Translations under genes and position numbers: made by a program
Assembly (NCBI GenBank): GCA_001873585.1
Contig: MNZL01000075.1
Span: forward strand, 22,932 to 42,499
From: Rhodobacterales bacterium CG2_30_65_12
Lineage (GTDB): Bacteria > Pseudomonadota > Alphaproteobacteria > Rhodobacterales > Rhodobacteraceae
Direction: 5' to 3'
Length of the DNA: 19,568 nt
The notes under the pieces: model-generated
Told to the model about the DNA's origin: nothing
What the model saw: the letters and a program-made list of their open reading frames with translations, nothing else
The model's database searches: none
Part shown: piece after piece, positions 1-7,692 of the stretch
Numbering within the stretch: the stretch's first letter is position 1
Layout of the letters: each line of letters opens with the position of its first letter

Positions 1-444
1 CCCCGCCGCGATGAAGGCATCGACCGCCGCGCGCCCCGGCATGCCGCGCGTTTCCACCATCGCCTCGGTGAACCGCGTCAGCGCGTCGAGCTTCGGATCG
101 GGCAGAGCGGTGCCGGCGCGCAGCGCGGCGAGGCTCGCGGCATCGACGCCGGAGGCCTTGTCAGCCAGCATCGAATGCGCGGCCATGCAATAGCTGCACC
201 CGTTCACCCGGCTGATGGTGAGAAATACCGTTTCCTGTTCGGGCGGGGTGAAGCCGGCGGTCTCGCGGAAGGCGGCATAGGTGCTCATATAGCCCGCCAG
301 CACCCCCGGCAGATTGGCCATGTAGCCATACATGTTGGGCACGAAGCCAAGCCGGGCCTTGGTGCCGGCCAGCAGCCCGGCCACCTCGCCGGTGGCGGTG
401 TCGAGCGTGGTCGGGGTCATGTCGAGTTGCGCGGTACGGGGCAT
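1..444 (-). CDS. Carboxymuconolactone decarboxylase (AhpD-like) family protein, C-terminus cut by window edge
   Basis: The reading frame is open from an ATG at 444 to the left edge (148 codons), so the C-terminus lies outside the window. The motif NGCSYCMAAH places a CxxC pair at about C83 and C86 with H90 four residues later, which is the active-site arrangement of the AhpD/CMD superfamily. Proteins with this motif act as alkylhydroperoxidase-like or thiol-disulfide redox enzymes in the cytoplasm; those lacking the cysteines act as decarboxylases. The N-terminal part (GFVPNMYGYMANLPG) is typical of the MYG-type CMD subfamily. The gene is divergent from a TetR regulator at 544, and an operator-like palindrome lies just upstream of its start, so it is the likely TetR target. 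The family call is firm; the substrate cannot be inferred. Confidence 0.88.
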   Translation of the reverse strand, partial: MPRTAQLDMTPTTLDTATGEVAGLLAGTKARLGFVPNMYGYMANLPGVLAGYMSTYAAFRETAGFTPPEQETVFLTISRVNGCSYCMAAHSMLADKASGVDAASLAALRAGTALPDPKLDALTRFTEAMVETRGMPGRAAVDAFIAAG

Positions 445-464
445 TGGTGTCTCCAGATATTTTC

Positions 465-478
465 AGAACGATTGTTCT
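465..478. promoter_or_regulatory. Operator-like palindrome 1 (TetR site, CMD-proximal)
   Basis: AGAAC-GATT-GTTCT is a perfect inverted repeat with 5-bp arms. It lies 21 bp upstream of the CMD gene start, in the intergenic region shared with the TetR gene. It shares the core AGAACGAT with a second copy at 514-527. Paired copies of a palindrome between a TetR gene and a divergent gene are the usual arrangement for autoregulation plus target repression. Assigning the site to this TetR is an inference. Confidence 0.6.
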
Positions 479-513
479 TTAACTTGAGAATCGCGCTGTG
501 ACCAGCTAATTCA

Positions 514-527
514 AGAACGATCAGTTC
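514..527. promoter_or_regulatory. Operator-like palindrome 2 (TetR-proximal)
   Basis: AGAACGATCAGTTC has GAAC/GTTC arms around a 5-bp centre and repeats the AGAACGAT core of the palindrome at 465-478, with 49 bp between their starts. It sits immediately upstream of the Shine-Dalgarno AAGGAG (531-536) of the tetR-type gene. Repressor bound here would overlap that gene's transcription or translation start, consistent with autoregulation. Confidence 0.55.
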
Positions 528-543
528 AAAAAGGAGTGATGCC

Positions 544-1161
544 GTGACGGGCGAGGATGTGGGGCGCCGCCGCAAGGGCCGGCCAAGAGGGTTTGAGCCC
601 ACCGCTGCGCTCGATGCGGCGATGCGGCTGTTCTGGGCCGAGGGTTTCGAGGCTGCCTCGATCGACCAGCTGAGCCGGGCCACGAGAATGCCGCGGGCGA
701 GCCTCTACCAGGAGTATGGCGGCAAGGCCGGGTTGTTTCTGGCCAGCGTCGCGCATTACGCCGAAACGCGGATCGCCCCGGTTGCCGCCGCGCTCGGGCC
801 TTCGGGCGCGCTGGGAAACGATCTCTCGGCGTTTTTCCAAGCCGTAATCGCGCTCGCCACCGGCGACGCGGCCACGCCCGGCTGCCTGATTTCCTGCGTG
901 CTGGCCGACAGCGCCGGCACCAATGCCGTGTTTCGCGCCGAGCTTGACCAGCGCTTTGCCGCACTTGAGGCGCGCATCACCGCCCGGCTCGTGGCCGAGC
1001 CTTGGCCCGCCGCCGCACCCGACCGCGCCGCGCTCGCCGCAATGCTGGCCGCAGTGGCGCGCGGGATCATGCTGCGGGCGCGCTCCGGGGCCGCGCCCAA
1101 GGCCCTCGCGCCCGTCGCTGATGCCGCCGTGGCCAGCGTTCTATGCCTTCGCGCCGCGTGA
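544..1161 (+). CDS. TetR/AcrR family transcriptional regulator
   Basis: This 205-residue protein has the typical TetR length. The N-terminal helix-turn-helix covers roughly residues 18-64 (AAMRLFWAEGFEAASIDQL, then RMPRASLYQEYGGKAGLF), the standard TetR_N pattern. The C-terminal half is the ligand-binding and dimerisation part and contains the segment TPGCLISCVL, seen in one TetR C-terminal subgroup. The start is GTG at 544: the nearby ATG at 539 stops after two codons, and AAGGAG at 531-536 is spaced 7 bp from the GTG. It is divergent from the CMD gene with two palindromes between, so it probably represses that gene and itself. Its 3' end overlaps the convergent AhpD-like gene by 21 bp. The inducer is unknown. 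Confidence 0.9.
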   Translation: MTGEDVGRRRKGRPRGFEPTAALDAAMRLFWAEGFEAASIDQLSRATRMPRASLYQEYGGKAGLFLASVAHYAETRIAPVAAALGPSGALGNDLSAFFQAVIALATGDAATPGCLISCVLADSAGTNAVFRAELDQRFAALEARITARLVAEPWPAAAPDRAALAAMLAAVARGIMLRARSGAAPKALAPVADAAVASVLCLRAA

Positions 1162-1698
1162 TATGGCTTTCCACAAATGGGTGTAGCGATATTTGCGGCG
1201 CATTTCGTCGGTCATGTCGAGGGTGCGCACATGTTGCTTGATCCCGGCACCTTCGAGTAAGCGGTTCATGAAGTTGAACAACGCCGTGACCGACAGGATG
1301 TCGAACAGCCCATCCTCACTGAACCCGGCGTCAAGAACCGCCTGCGCTTCGTCCGGTCCGGTGGCCGAAGGATCGAGCGTCAGCCGGTGGACAAAGGCCA
1401 GCACCGGCCGCATCCGCGCCGGCATGTCGGGGTGATCGAGGTCGATCCTCACCTCGCCGAACAAACCGGGAGGAATGTGCCAGGCGACGGCGTGGTCGCG
1501 GTGGGCCGAAAAGCAGAAATGGCAGCCGTTCAGCGAGGAAACATAGGCGGCGATCAATTCGCGCTCGCCGACGGTCAACTCGCTTTCGCTGCGCAGGATT
1601 GCATCGTGATATTCAAGCAGGGGCAGGATTCCCCGGTCGGAATAGCGGCGAAACAGCGCCATGAGATCGAGATCGGGGGCCGAGGGAAAGTGTGACAT
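1141..1698 (-). CDS. AhpD-like peroxidase-related protein (CMD superfamily)
   Basis: The 185-residue protein carries the AhpD catalytic signature NGCHFCFSAH, with C59, C62 and H66 and an upstream glutamate (E45 in VGERELIA). The length and the central CxxC match the 'peroxidase-related enzyme' branch of the CMD superfamily, which reduces hydroperoxides through a cysteine pair. An upstream in-frame codon at 1794 would add 32 residues of unlikely composition. I chose the ATG at 1698 because AAAGG lies about 10 bp before it and homology-like sequence begins there. E. coli YnjA is also an AhpD-like protein next to a YnjBCD importer, so this gene may be the functional counterpart in the present locus, although here it is divergent from the neighbouring genes. 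The family is clear; the physiological substrate is not. Confidence 0.9.
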   Translation of the reverse strand: MSHFPSAPDLDLMALFRRYSDRGILPLLEYHDAILRSESELTVGERELIAAYVSSLNGCHFCFSAHRDHAVAWHIPPGLFGEVRIDLDHPDMPARMRPVLAFVHRLTLDPSATGPDEAQAVLDAGFSEDGLFDILSVTALFNFMNRLLEGAGIKQHVRTLDMTDEMRRKYRYTHLWKAISRGAKA

Positions 1699-1853
1699 GG
1701 GGCTGATGCCTTTCTGCGAGCGCGTCGTTGGGCCGGGCGCGAGCCGGTTTACCCAGCAGACCCGAGCCCTCGGCTCGCCGCAAGCCCCTAACAAGGTTAC
1801 AAAGCGATCACGGCAACTTCAAAGCCCCGCTCTCGCCTTTGCCACAAGGAACT

Positions 1854-1879
1854 GTAACGCAACGCGCAGCGGGCAGTCA
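1854..1879 (+). promoter_or_regulatory. Putative ECF sigma promoter of the VTT-oxidoreductase fusion gene
   Basis: TGTAACG followed by 16 bp and GTCA is the same two-box pattern found at 4727-4752 and 16311-16336. The -10-like box ends about 54 bp upstream of the GTG start at 1933. The site is intergenic. That the local ECF sigma factor recognises it is an inference from repetition of both boxes at identical spacing. Confidence 0.5.
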
Positions 1880-1932
1880 TGTTCGCAATGGCTGCGCCGG
1901 GTCTGCGGCCCGGATGCTGAAAAGGAAGATAC

Positions 1933-4083
1933 GTGAAAAAACAGATCCTCTTTGCCGTGCTGCTGGTGGTGATCGTGGCGGGCTATGCCCTCTTTGGCGA
2001 CCGTGCCGCCGATCTCGACACCTTGCGCGACTTGCTCGCCCGCCTCCATGCGTGGCGCGCGGATAATGCGCTGGCGCTCGCCGCGCTTGTGTTTGTGGCC
2101 TATGTCGCGATCACCGCGCTGTCGCTGCCGCTCGCCACCTGGATGACGTTGGGCATCGGCGCGCTGTTTGGCTTCTGGCAGGGGCTCCTGATCGTCTCTT
2201 TTGCCTCGACCATCGGCGCGACGTTGGCCTTTCTCGTCGCGCGCACCCTGATGCGCGATTGGGTCCATGCCCGGCTCGGGCAGCGGGCGCGGGCGATCGA
2301 GGCGGGGCTGGCGCGCGATGGGGCGTTTTACCTCTTCACCCTGCGGCTCATCCCGGTGGTGCCGTTCTTTGCGGTCAATCTGCTGATGGGCCTCACCCCG
2401 ATCCCCGTGCTCCGGTTCTACCTTGTCAGCCAGGTCGGGATGCTGGCCGGCACTGCCGTTTACGTCAACGCCGGCACACGGCTGGGCGAGCTTGAAAGCC
2501 TCTCCGGCATCCTTTCGCCCGCGCTTTTGTTTTCCTTTGCCCTTCTGGGCGTTTTCCCATGGATTGCACGCATGATCCTGAGATTTATCGAGCGCCGCCG
2601 CGCCTATGCCGGCTGGACCCGCCCGCAGCGGTTTGACCGCAACCTGATCGTGATCGGCGGCGGCGCGGCGGGGCTCGTTTCGGCCTATGTCGCGGCCGCG
2701 ACCAAAGCGAAGGTCACGCTCGTCGAGGCGCACAAGATGGGCGGCGATTGCCTCAACTATGGCTGCGTGCCGTCGAAGGCGCTGATCGCCAGCGCCAAGC
2801 TCGCTCACCAGATGCGCCACGCCGACAGTTACGGGCGCGATCCCGCCGAACCGCACGTTCCCTTCGCCAAAGTGATGGGCCGCATCCACCGGGTTATCGC
2901 CGATATCGCCCCGCATGACAGCGTGGAACGCTATGCCGGGCTCGGGGTCGAGGTGCTGGAGGGCTATGCAAAGATCGTCGATCCATGGACCGTCGAGATC
3001 GCGCTCAATGATGGCACCACCACCCGACTCACCACCCGGGCAATCATCGTTGCCACCGGCGCGCGCCCCTTCGTGCCGCCGCTGCCGGGGATCAACGATG
3101 TGGGCTATCTCACCTCCGACACGCTGTGGGATGCGCTCAGCAACCGCAAAGAAGTGCCGCGCCGGATGGTGGTGCTCGGCGGCGGGCCGATCGGCTCGGA
3201 ACTGGCGCAGAGCTTTGCCCGGCTCGGTGCCGAGGTGACGCAAATCGAGATGGCCCCCCGGATCATGATCCGCGAGGATGAAGAGGTTTCGGCCCTCGTC
3301 AAGGAGGCGCTTGAGGCCGACGGCGTAACCGTGCTTACCGATCACAAGGCGGTGGCCTGTGGTGTGAGCGAGGGCGAAAAGTGGATCGAGGTCGAGCATG
3401 GTGGCGAAACCCGGCGCATCGCCTTCGACGAGATGATTGCCGCCGTGGGCCGCGCGCCGCGCCTTGCGGGCTTCGGGCTTGAAGATCTGGGGATCGAGAC
3501 GGGCCGGGTGGTAGAGACCAACGCGTATCTCGAAACGCTCCTGCCCAACATCCTTGCCGCCGGCGACGTGGCCGGGCCCTACCAGTTTACCCACACCGCC
3601 AGCCACCAGGCGTGGTTTGCCGCCGTCAATGCGCTGTTTGGCGACATCTGGCGGATGAAGGTCGATTATCGGGTGATCCCCTGGGCCACCTTCACCGATC
3701 CGGAAGTGGCGCGGGTGGGGCTTTCGCAAGCCGAGGCGCGCGAGAAGGGGATTGCCGTCGAGGTCACCCGCTATGATCTGGACGATCTTGATCGCGCCAT
3801 TGCCGACAGCGCCACGCAAGGCTTTGTCAAGGTGCTGACGGTGCCGGGAAAAGATCGTATCCTTGGCGTGACCATCGTCGGCGCCCATGCAGGCGATCTG
3901 ATTGCCGAGTTTGTGCTGGCGATGAAACACGGGCTGGGGCTGGGCAAGGTGCTGGGCACGATCCACATCTATCCGACGCTTGCCGAGGCCAACAAGAACG
4001 CCGCCGGGGCGTGGCGGCGGGCGCATCTGAACCCGCGCCTGCTCGCCCTTGTCGCGCGGTTCCATGACTGGAGGCGAGGATGA
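1933..4083 (+). CDS. TVP38/TMEM64 (VTT) membrane domain fused to FAD-dependent pyridine nucleotide-disulfide oxidoreductase
   Basis: This is a 716-residue two-part protein. Residues 1-215 form several membrane segments of the VTT/SNARE-associated (DedA superfamily) type, including SLPLATWMTLGIGALFGF and RLIPVVPFFAVNLLMG. From about residue 235 it becomes a flavoprotein of the dihydrolipoamide dehydrogenase/mercuric reductase type: FAD-binding VIGGGAAGL (about 240), redox-active GGDCLNYGCVPSK (C273, C278), NAD(P)-binding VLGGGPIGSE (about 416), second FAD motif AAGDVAG (about 543), and a dimerisation-domain end HIYPTLAEANK. The usual His-Pro-Thr catalytic histidine is replaced by Tyr680, as in mercuric reductases. 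The protein should sit in the inner membrane with the flavin domain probably cytoplasmic. AAAGGAAG precedes the GTG start, and the gene overlaps the next by 4 bp. This fusion architecture is known in other bacteria; its electron acceptor is not established here. Confidence 0.93.
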   Translation: MKKQILFAVLLVVIVAGYALFGDRAADLDTLRDLLARLHAWRADNALALAALVFVAYVAITALSLPLATWMTLGIGALFGFWQGLLIVSFASTIGATLAFLVARTLMRDWVHARLGQRARAIEAGLARDGAFYLFTLRLIPVVPFFAVNLLMGLTPIPVLRFYLVSQVGMLAGTAVYVNAGTRLGELESLSGILSPALLFSFALLGVFPWIARMILRFIERRRAYAGWTRPQRFDRNLIVIGGGAAGLVSAYVAAATKAKVTLVEAHKMGGDCLNYGCVPSKALIASAKLAHQMRHADSYGRDPAEPHVPFAKVMGRIHRVIADIAPHDSVERYAGLGVEVLEGYAKIVDPWTVEIALNDGTTTRLTTRAIIVATGARPFVPPLPGINDVGYLTSDTLWDALSNRKEVPRRMVVLGGGPIGSELAQSFARLGAEVTQIEMAPRIMIREDEEVSALVKEALEADGVTVLTDHKAVACGVSEGEKWIEVEHGGETRRIAFDEMIAAVGRAPRLAGFGLEDLGIETGRVVETNAYLETLLPNILAAGDVAGPYQFTHTASHQAWFAAVNALFGDIWRMKVDYRVIPWATFTDPEVARVGLSQAEAREKGIAVEVTRYDLDDLDRAIADSATQGFVKVLTVPGKDRILGVTIVGAHAGDLIAEFVLAMKHGLGLGKVLGTIHIYPTLAEANKNAAGAWRRAHLNPRLLALVARFHDWRRG

Positions 4084-4730
4084 TCGACGCAGCCCTTCTG
4101 CCAATGCAACGCCGCGCGCTGGCGCCGCTGGCCGCCGCCCTCGCCGCACGTGGAGTGCGCGCCGACCAGATCACGCTCACCGGCTTCGTCGTCGGCATCG
4201 CCGCCATGCCGGCGCTGGCGTTTGGCCTTTTCCCCCTCGCGCTTGCGCTGATCCTCGCAAACCGGCTGCTTGACGGGCTCGATGGCGCGGTGGCCCGCCT
4301 CACCCGGCCCACCGATCGCGGCGCTTTTCTCGATATCGCGCTCGATTTCGCCTTTTACGCGCTGGTGCCGCTCGGCTTTGCGCTTGCTGACCCAAGCGCC
4401 AATGCGCTGGCCGCCGCCGTGCTGATCGCCTCGTTCGTCGGCAGCGGCTCGTCGTTCCTCGCCTTCGCGGTGATCGCAGCGCAGACCGGGATGCGGGCCG
4501 AAGCCTACCCGACCAAGGGCATCTACTATCTCGGGGGGCTCACCGAAGGGGCCGAGACAATCGCGCTGTTCGTGCTGATGTGCCTCCTGCCCGGGCAATT
4601 CGCGCCGATCGCCTATGTCTTTGCCGCCGCAGCCTGGGTGACGACCCTGAGCCGCTGGCACATGGGCTGGACAAGCCTTGGTGGGTCCGCAAAAAAACCG
4701 ATGACAAAAAACACCTTGGCGGATGTGTAA
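4080..4730 (+). CDS. CDP-alcohol phosphatidyltransferase family membrane protein (YnjF-like)
   Basis: The 216-residue polytopic membrane protein contains the family active site DGLDGAVAR followed by GAFLDIALD, giving the four aspartates that bind metal and CDP-lipid. The spacer between AR and the following G is seven residues rather than the usual eight or so. Enzymes of this family transfer a phosphatidyl group from CDP-diacylglycerol to an alcohol; the acceptor cannot be read from sequence. The start ATG at 4080 overlaps the fusion gene's stop (ATGA), with GGAGG 5 bp upstream, so the two are translationally coupled. E. coli YnjF belongs to the same family and also lies beside ynjBCD. The stop codon overlaps the -35-like box of the putative ynjB promoter. 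Confidence 0.9.
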   Translation: MIDAALLPMQRRALAPLAAALAARGVRADQITLTGFVVGIAAMPALAFGLFPLALALILANRLLDGLDGAVARLTRPTDRGAFLDIALDFAFYALVPLGFALADPSANALAAAVLIASFVGSGSSFLAFAVIAAQTGMRAEAYPTKGIYYLGGLTEGAETIALFVLMCLLPGQFAPIAYVFAAAAWVTTLSRWHMGWTSLGGSAKKPMTKNTLADV

Positions 4731-4752
4731 CGTGGACGTGATCGAAACGTCT
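4727..4752 (+). promoter_or_regulatory. Putative ECF sigma promoter of the ynjBCD-type operon
   Basis: TGTAACG, 16 bp, then GTCT. Both boxes and the spacing are identical to the site upstream of the anti-sigma gene (16311-16336, minus strand). The GTAACG box overlaps the TAA stop of the phosphatidyltransferase gene, and the ATG of ynjB is 44 bp beyond the second box. This gives the importer its own promoter within the gene run. Confidence 0.55.
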
Positions 4753-4795
4753 CTATCCTAGCCAAGCACGAAACAAGCACGAAAACGGAGCCCCC

Positions 4796-5986
4796 ATGCG
4801 CCTTGCCCTCGCCGCCGCCCTTGTGGCCAGCCTCACCACCGCCCCAGCCCAAGCCGACGACTGGCAAGACACGCTCAACGGGGCGCGCGGCCAGACCGTC
4901 TATTGGAATGCCTGGGGCGGCGATGGGCGCACCAACGCCTTTATCGACTGGGTAAGCGCGCAAACCGAGGCGCGCTATGGCGTTTCCGTGCAGCAGGTGA
5001 AACTCACCGACACCGCCGAGGCCGTGACCCGGGTGCTTTCGGAGAAGGCCGCCGGGCGCAACGAAGGCGGCTCGGTCGACATGATCTGGATCAACGGGCC
5101 GAACTTTCTGGCGATGAAAGCGCAAGGGCTTCTGCATGGCCCCTTCGTGGCTGATCTGCCCAACGCGCAGTTTCTCGACCTGTCGCCGGGCTCGCCCAAC
5201 GTGGTTGATTTCACCGTGCCGGTGGATGGGATGGAAAGCCCCTGGCGGCTGGCCAAGTTTGTCTTCAGCTACGATACCGCCCGGGTCGACGCCCCGCCGG
5301 CGACGATGGCCGATTTCGTGCCTTGGGCGGCAGCACACCCGGGCCGGATGACGCACCCCGATCCGTCAAACTTCATCGGGGCCACCTTCCTCAAACAGGC
5401 GCTTGTGGATTTCGCACCCGACCCCGCCGTGCTGCTTCAGCCCGCCACCGATGCCCGCTTTGCCGAGGCCACCGCCCCGCTCTGGAGTTGGTATGATGCG
5501 CTGCGCCCCAACCTTTGGCGCGGCGGCTCGGCCTTCCCCGAGAACGAATCCGTGCAGCAGCAACTGGTGAACGATGGCGAGATCGACATCGCGATGAATT
5601 TCGATCCCGCCGCCACCGCCGCCGCGATCGCCGAGGGGCTCCTGCCCGAAACCGCGCGCGTGTTCGTGCCCGAGGGCGGCACCATCGGTAACGTGAGCTT
5701 TGTCGCCATCCCCTATAACGCCGCTCACAAGGCGGGCGCGATGGTGGTGGCCAATTTCCTGCTCGACCCGGCGACGCAGGCGCACATGCAGAATATCGAG
5801 GTGCTGGGCTCGTTTTCGGTGCTCGCGCCCGAGAGGCTCGACGCTGAAGCCAAGGCCACCTTCGCCGCCCTGCCCACCGCGCCCGCCCTGCCCACGCTCG
5901 ACGATCTCGGGCCGACGTTGCTTGAGCCTCACGCGAGCTGGATGACCCGGCTCACCGAGGCCTGGGCCGCGCGCTACACGCGGTGA
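4796..5986 (+). CDS. ynjB: ABC transporter substrate-binding protein, YnjB type
   Basis: The 396-residue protein begins with a Sec signal peptide, a short hydrophobic stretch ending APAQA with predicted cleavage before D21. Mature-protein motifs YWNAWGGD, DMIWINGPNF and ETAQ-like C-terminal helices match the YnjB family of periplasmic binding proteins, which are distantly related to iron/thiamine/polyamine binding proteins. It should deliver an unknown small ligand in the periplasm to the permease encoded next. The gene overlaps the permease start by 4 bp (GTGA). No strong Shine-Dalgarno precedes the ATG (ACGGAG at about 8 bp). The family assignment rests on the gene order B-C-D and characteristic motifs. 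The transported substrate of YnjBCD systems is not established, and I do not assign one. Confidence 0.88.
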   Translation: MRLALAAALVASLTTAPAQADDWQDTLNGARGQTVYWNAWGGDGRTNAFIDWVSAQTEARYGVSVQQVKLTDTAEAVTRVLSEKAAGRNEGGSVDMIWINGPNFLAMKAQGLLHGPFVADLPNAQFLDLSPGSPNVVDFTVPVDGMESPWRLAKFVFSYDTARVDAPPATMADFVPWAAAHPGRMTHPDPSNFIGATFLKQALVDFAPDPAVLLQPATDARFAEATAPLWSWYDALRPNLWRGGSAFPENESVQQQLVNDGEIDIAMNFDPAATAAAIAEGLLPETARVFVPEGGTIGNVSFVAIPYNAAHKAGAMVVANFLLDPATQAHMQNIEVLGSFSVLAPERLDAEAKATFAALPTAPALPTLDDLGPTLLEPHASWMTRLTEAWAARYTR

Positions 5987-7692
5987 CGGCAGCGGGTGAT
6001 GGCCGGGCGCTGCGCGCCGCCGCGTTTGCGGTGCTCGCGCTCGGGGTGATCGGACCGATCGCGGCAGGGCTGGCCCAGACCGCCCGTGCCGCCTTCGGCC
6101 TGATGCCGGCGATCGGAGCGGCGCAGGCAGGGCTTGGCCCGTGGCGCACGCTGTTCGGCCTGCCCGGCTTTGCCACCTCAGTGCAACTCACACTCCTCAC
6201 CGGACTTGGCGCCACGGTGCTGTCGCTCGCAATTGCCTTCGCGCTTACCGCCAGCCTGCACGCCCGGCTCGCCGGCACCGCTGCCGCTCGTGCGCTCACG
6301 CCATTTCTGGCGATCCCGCACGCGGCGCTCGCCATCGGGCTTGCCTTCGTGCTGGCGCCTTCGGGCTGGATCGTGCGCTTCGTCGCGCCGCTTCTCGGCC
6401 TCGACCGCCCGCCAGACCTTGCGCTCGTGGGCGATCCCTGGGGGATCGCGCTGATCCTCGGGCTGGTGATCAAGGAGGTGCCCTTTCTCGTGCTTGTCAC
6501 GCTCTCGGCGCTCACCCAGTTCCCGGTGCGCCAGCATCTGGCGGCGGGACAATCGCTCGGCTATGGGCGGGCGGCGGTCTGGCTCAAGGTGCTCGCGCCG
6601 CAGCTCTGGCCGCTGATCCGGCTGCCGCTGATGGTGGTGCTCGCCTATGCGCTCTCGACCGTGGAGATGGGCCTGATCCTCGGCCCGTCAAACCCGCCGG
6701 TGCTCGCGGTGCTGCTCACCCGGCTTTTTTTCGACGCGAACACCGCGCTGCTGCTGCCCGCCTCGGCGGGGGCGCTGCTGCAAGCGGGGCTCGCAGTGGG
6801 GGCCTTCGCCTTGGTCTGGAGCGCGGAACGGGCCTTGCGCCGGGTTGGGCTGTGGTGGCTGCGCCGGGGCGGGCGGGGCACCGCGGCCGAACCCCCCTTG
6901 CGCGTGCTCGCTGCCGGTGGCCTCGTGCTCTTCGCCATCGGTGCGCTCGCGCTCGTCGCGCTCTTTGCCTGGTCGCTTGCCTGGCGCTGGCCCTGGCCCG
7001 CCGTGCTTCCCGAAAGCTGGTCGCTCAAGGCCTGGACCGGGGCGGGGCCGGGGCTAGGGCGGGCGTTTCTGCGCACCCTCGTGCTGGCGCTCGTCACCAC
7101 CTCGCTGGCGCTGGCGCTGGCCATCGCCTGGCTCGAAGGCGAAGACCGGGGCAGGCGCGGCCGCGCCGGATGGGCCGAGGCGCTGATTTTCCTGCCGCTG
7201 CTCGTGCCGCAGATCGCCTTTCTCTATGGGCTCAACGTGCTCTTTCTTCGGCTCGGCCTCAGCGGTGGGCTCGGCGCGGTGATCTGGGCGCAGGCGCTGT
7301 TTGTGTTTCCTTACGTGATGATCGCGCTCTCAGATCCCTGGCGCGCGCTTGATCCGCGCCTGCCCCGCGCCGCCGCTTCGCTGGGGGCCGGGCCGTGGCG
7401 GCGGCTCGTCGCGGTCAAGCTGCCGGTGCTGCTCGCCCCGATCCTCACAGCCGCAGCCATCGGCATGGCGGTCTCCGTCGCACAATACCTGCCGACGTTG
7501 TTCATGGGGGCGGGGCGGATCGCGACGCTCACCACCGAGGCGGTCACGCTATCGTCGGCCTCCGACCGGCGGGTGACCGGGGTTTATGCCACGCTTCAGG
7601 CCGGGGTGCCGCTGGCAAGCTATGCCGCCGCCTTTCTGATCCCGGCGCTGGTTCACCGCAACCGCCGGGCGCTGAGGGGGGCAGACGCATGA
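5983..7692 (+). CDS. ynjC: ABC transporter permease with two fused membrane domains, YnjC type
   Basis: The 569-residue inner-membrane protein holds two MetI-like permease units in one chain. Each has an EAA-type loop that contacts the ATPase: around residues 186-206 (LAAGQSLGYGRAAVWLKVL) and around 461-480 (RAAASLGAGPWRRLVAVKL). About twelve hydrophobic segments are spread over both halves. E. coli YnjC is likewise a fused double permease of somewhat shorter length. The start is a GTG at 5983 that overlaps the ynjB stop, and the stop overlaps the ynjD start, so B, C and D are translationally coupled. It forms the channel of the importer with two copies of the following ATPase. The substrate is unknown. 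Confidence 0.9.
   Translation: MTAAGDGRALRAAAFAVLALGVIGPIAAGLAQTARAAFGLMPAIGAAQAGLGPWRTLFGLPGFATSVQLTLLTGLGATVLSLAIAFALTASLHARLAGTAAARALTPFLAIPHAALAIGLAFVLAPSGWIVRFVAPLLGLDRPPDLALVGDPWGIALILGLVIKEVPFLVLVTLSALTQFPVRQHLAAGQSLGYGRAAVWLKVLAPQLWPLIRLPLMVVLAYALSTVEMGLILGPSNPPVLAVLLTRLFFDANTALLLPASAGALLQAGLAVGAFALVWSAERALRRVGLWWLRRGGRGTAAEPPLRVLAAGGLVLFAIGALALVALFAWSLAWRWPWPAVLPESWSLKAWTGAGPGLGRAFLRTLVLALVTTSLALALAIAWLEGEDRGRRGRAGWAEALIFLPLLVPQIAFLYGLNVLFLRLGLSGGLGAVIWAQALFVFPYVMIALSDPWRALDPRLPRAAASLGAGPWRRLVAVKLPVLLAPILTAAAIGMAVSVAQYLPTLFMGAGRIATLTTEAVTLSSASDRRVTGVYATLQAGVPLASYAAAFLIPALVHRNRRALRGADA

Noticed and set aside
1775..1800. GTAACC on the minus strand upstream of the AhpD-like gene as a fifth ECF promoter
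   Set aside because: The first box is close, but at 16 or 17 bp the second box reads GCGA or CGAG rather than GTC(A/T), and it lies 77 bp from the start.
1819..4149. A 776-codon open frame on the minus strand across the VTT-oxidoreductase fusion
   Set aside because: It is the antisense shadow of a gene with complete FAD, NAD and redox motifs; the translation is rich in His, Arg, Gly and Asp with no recognisable domain.
6141..7352. A 403-codon plus-strand frame inside ynjC
   Set aside because: It is an Ala/Arg-rich out-of-frame translation, while the in-frame product is a clear double permease with EAA loops.
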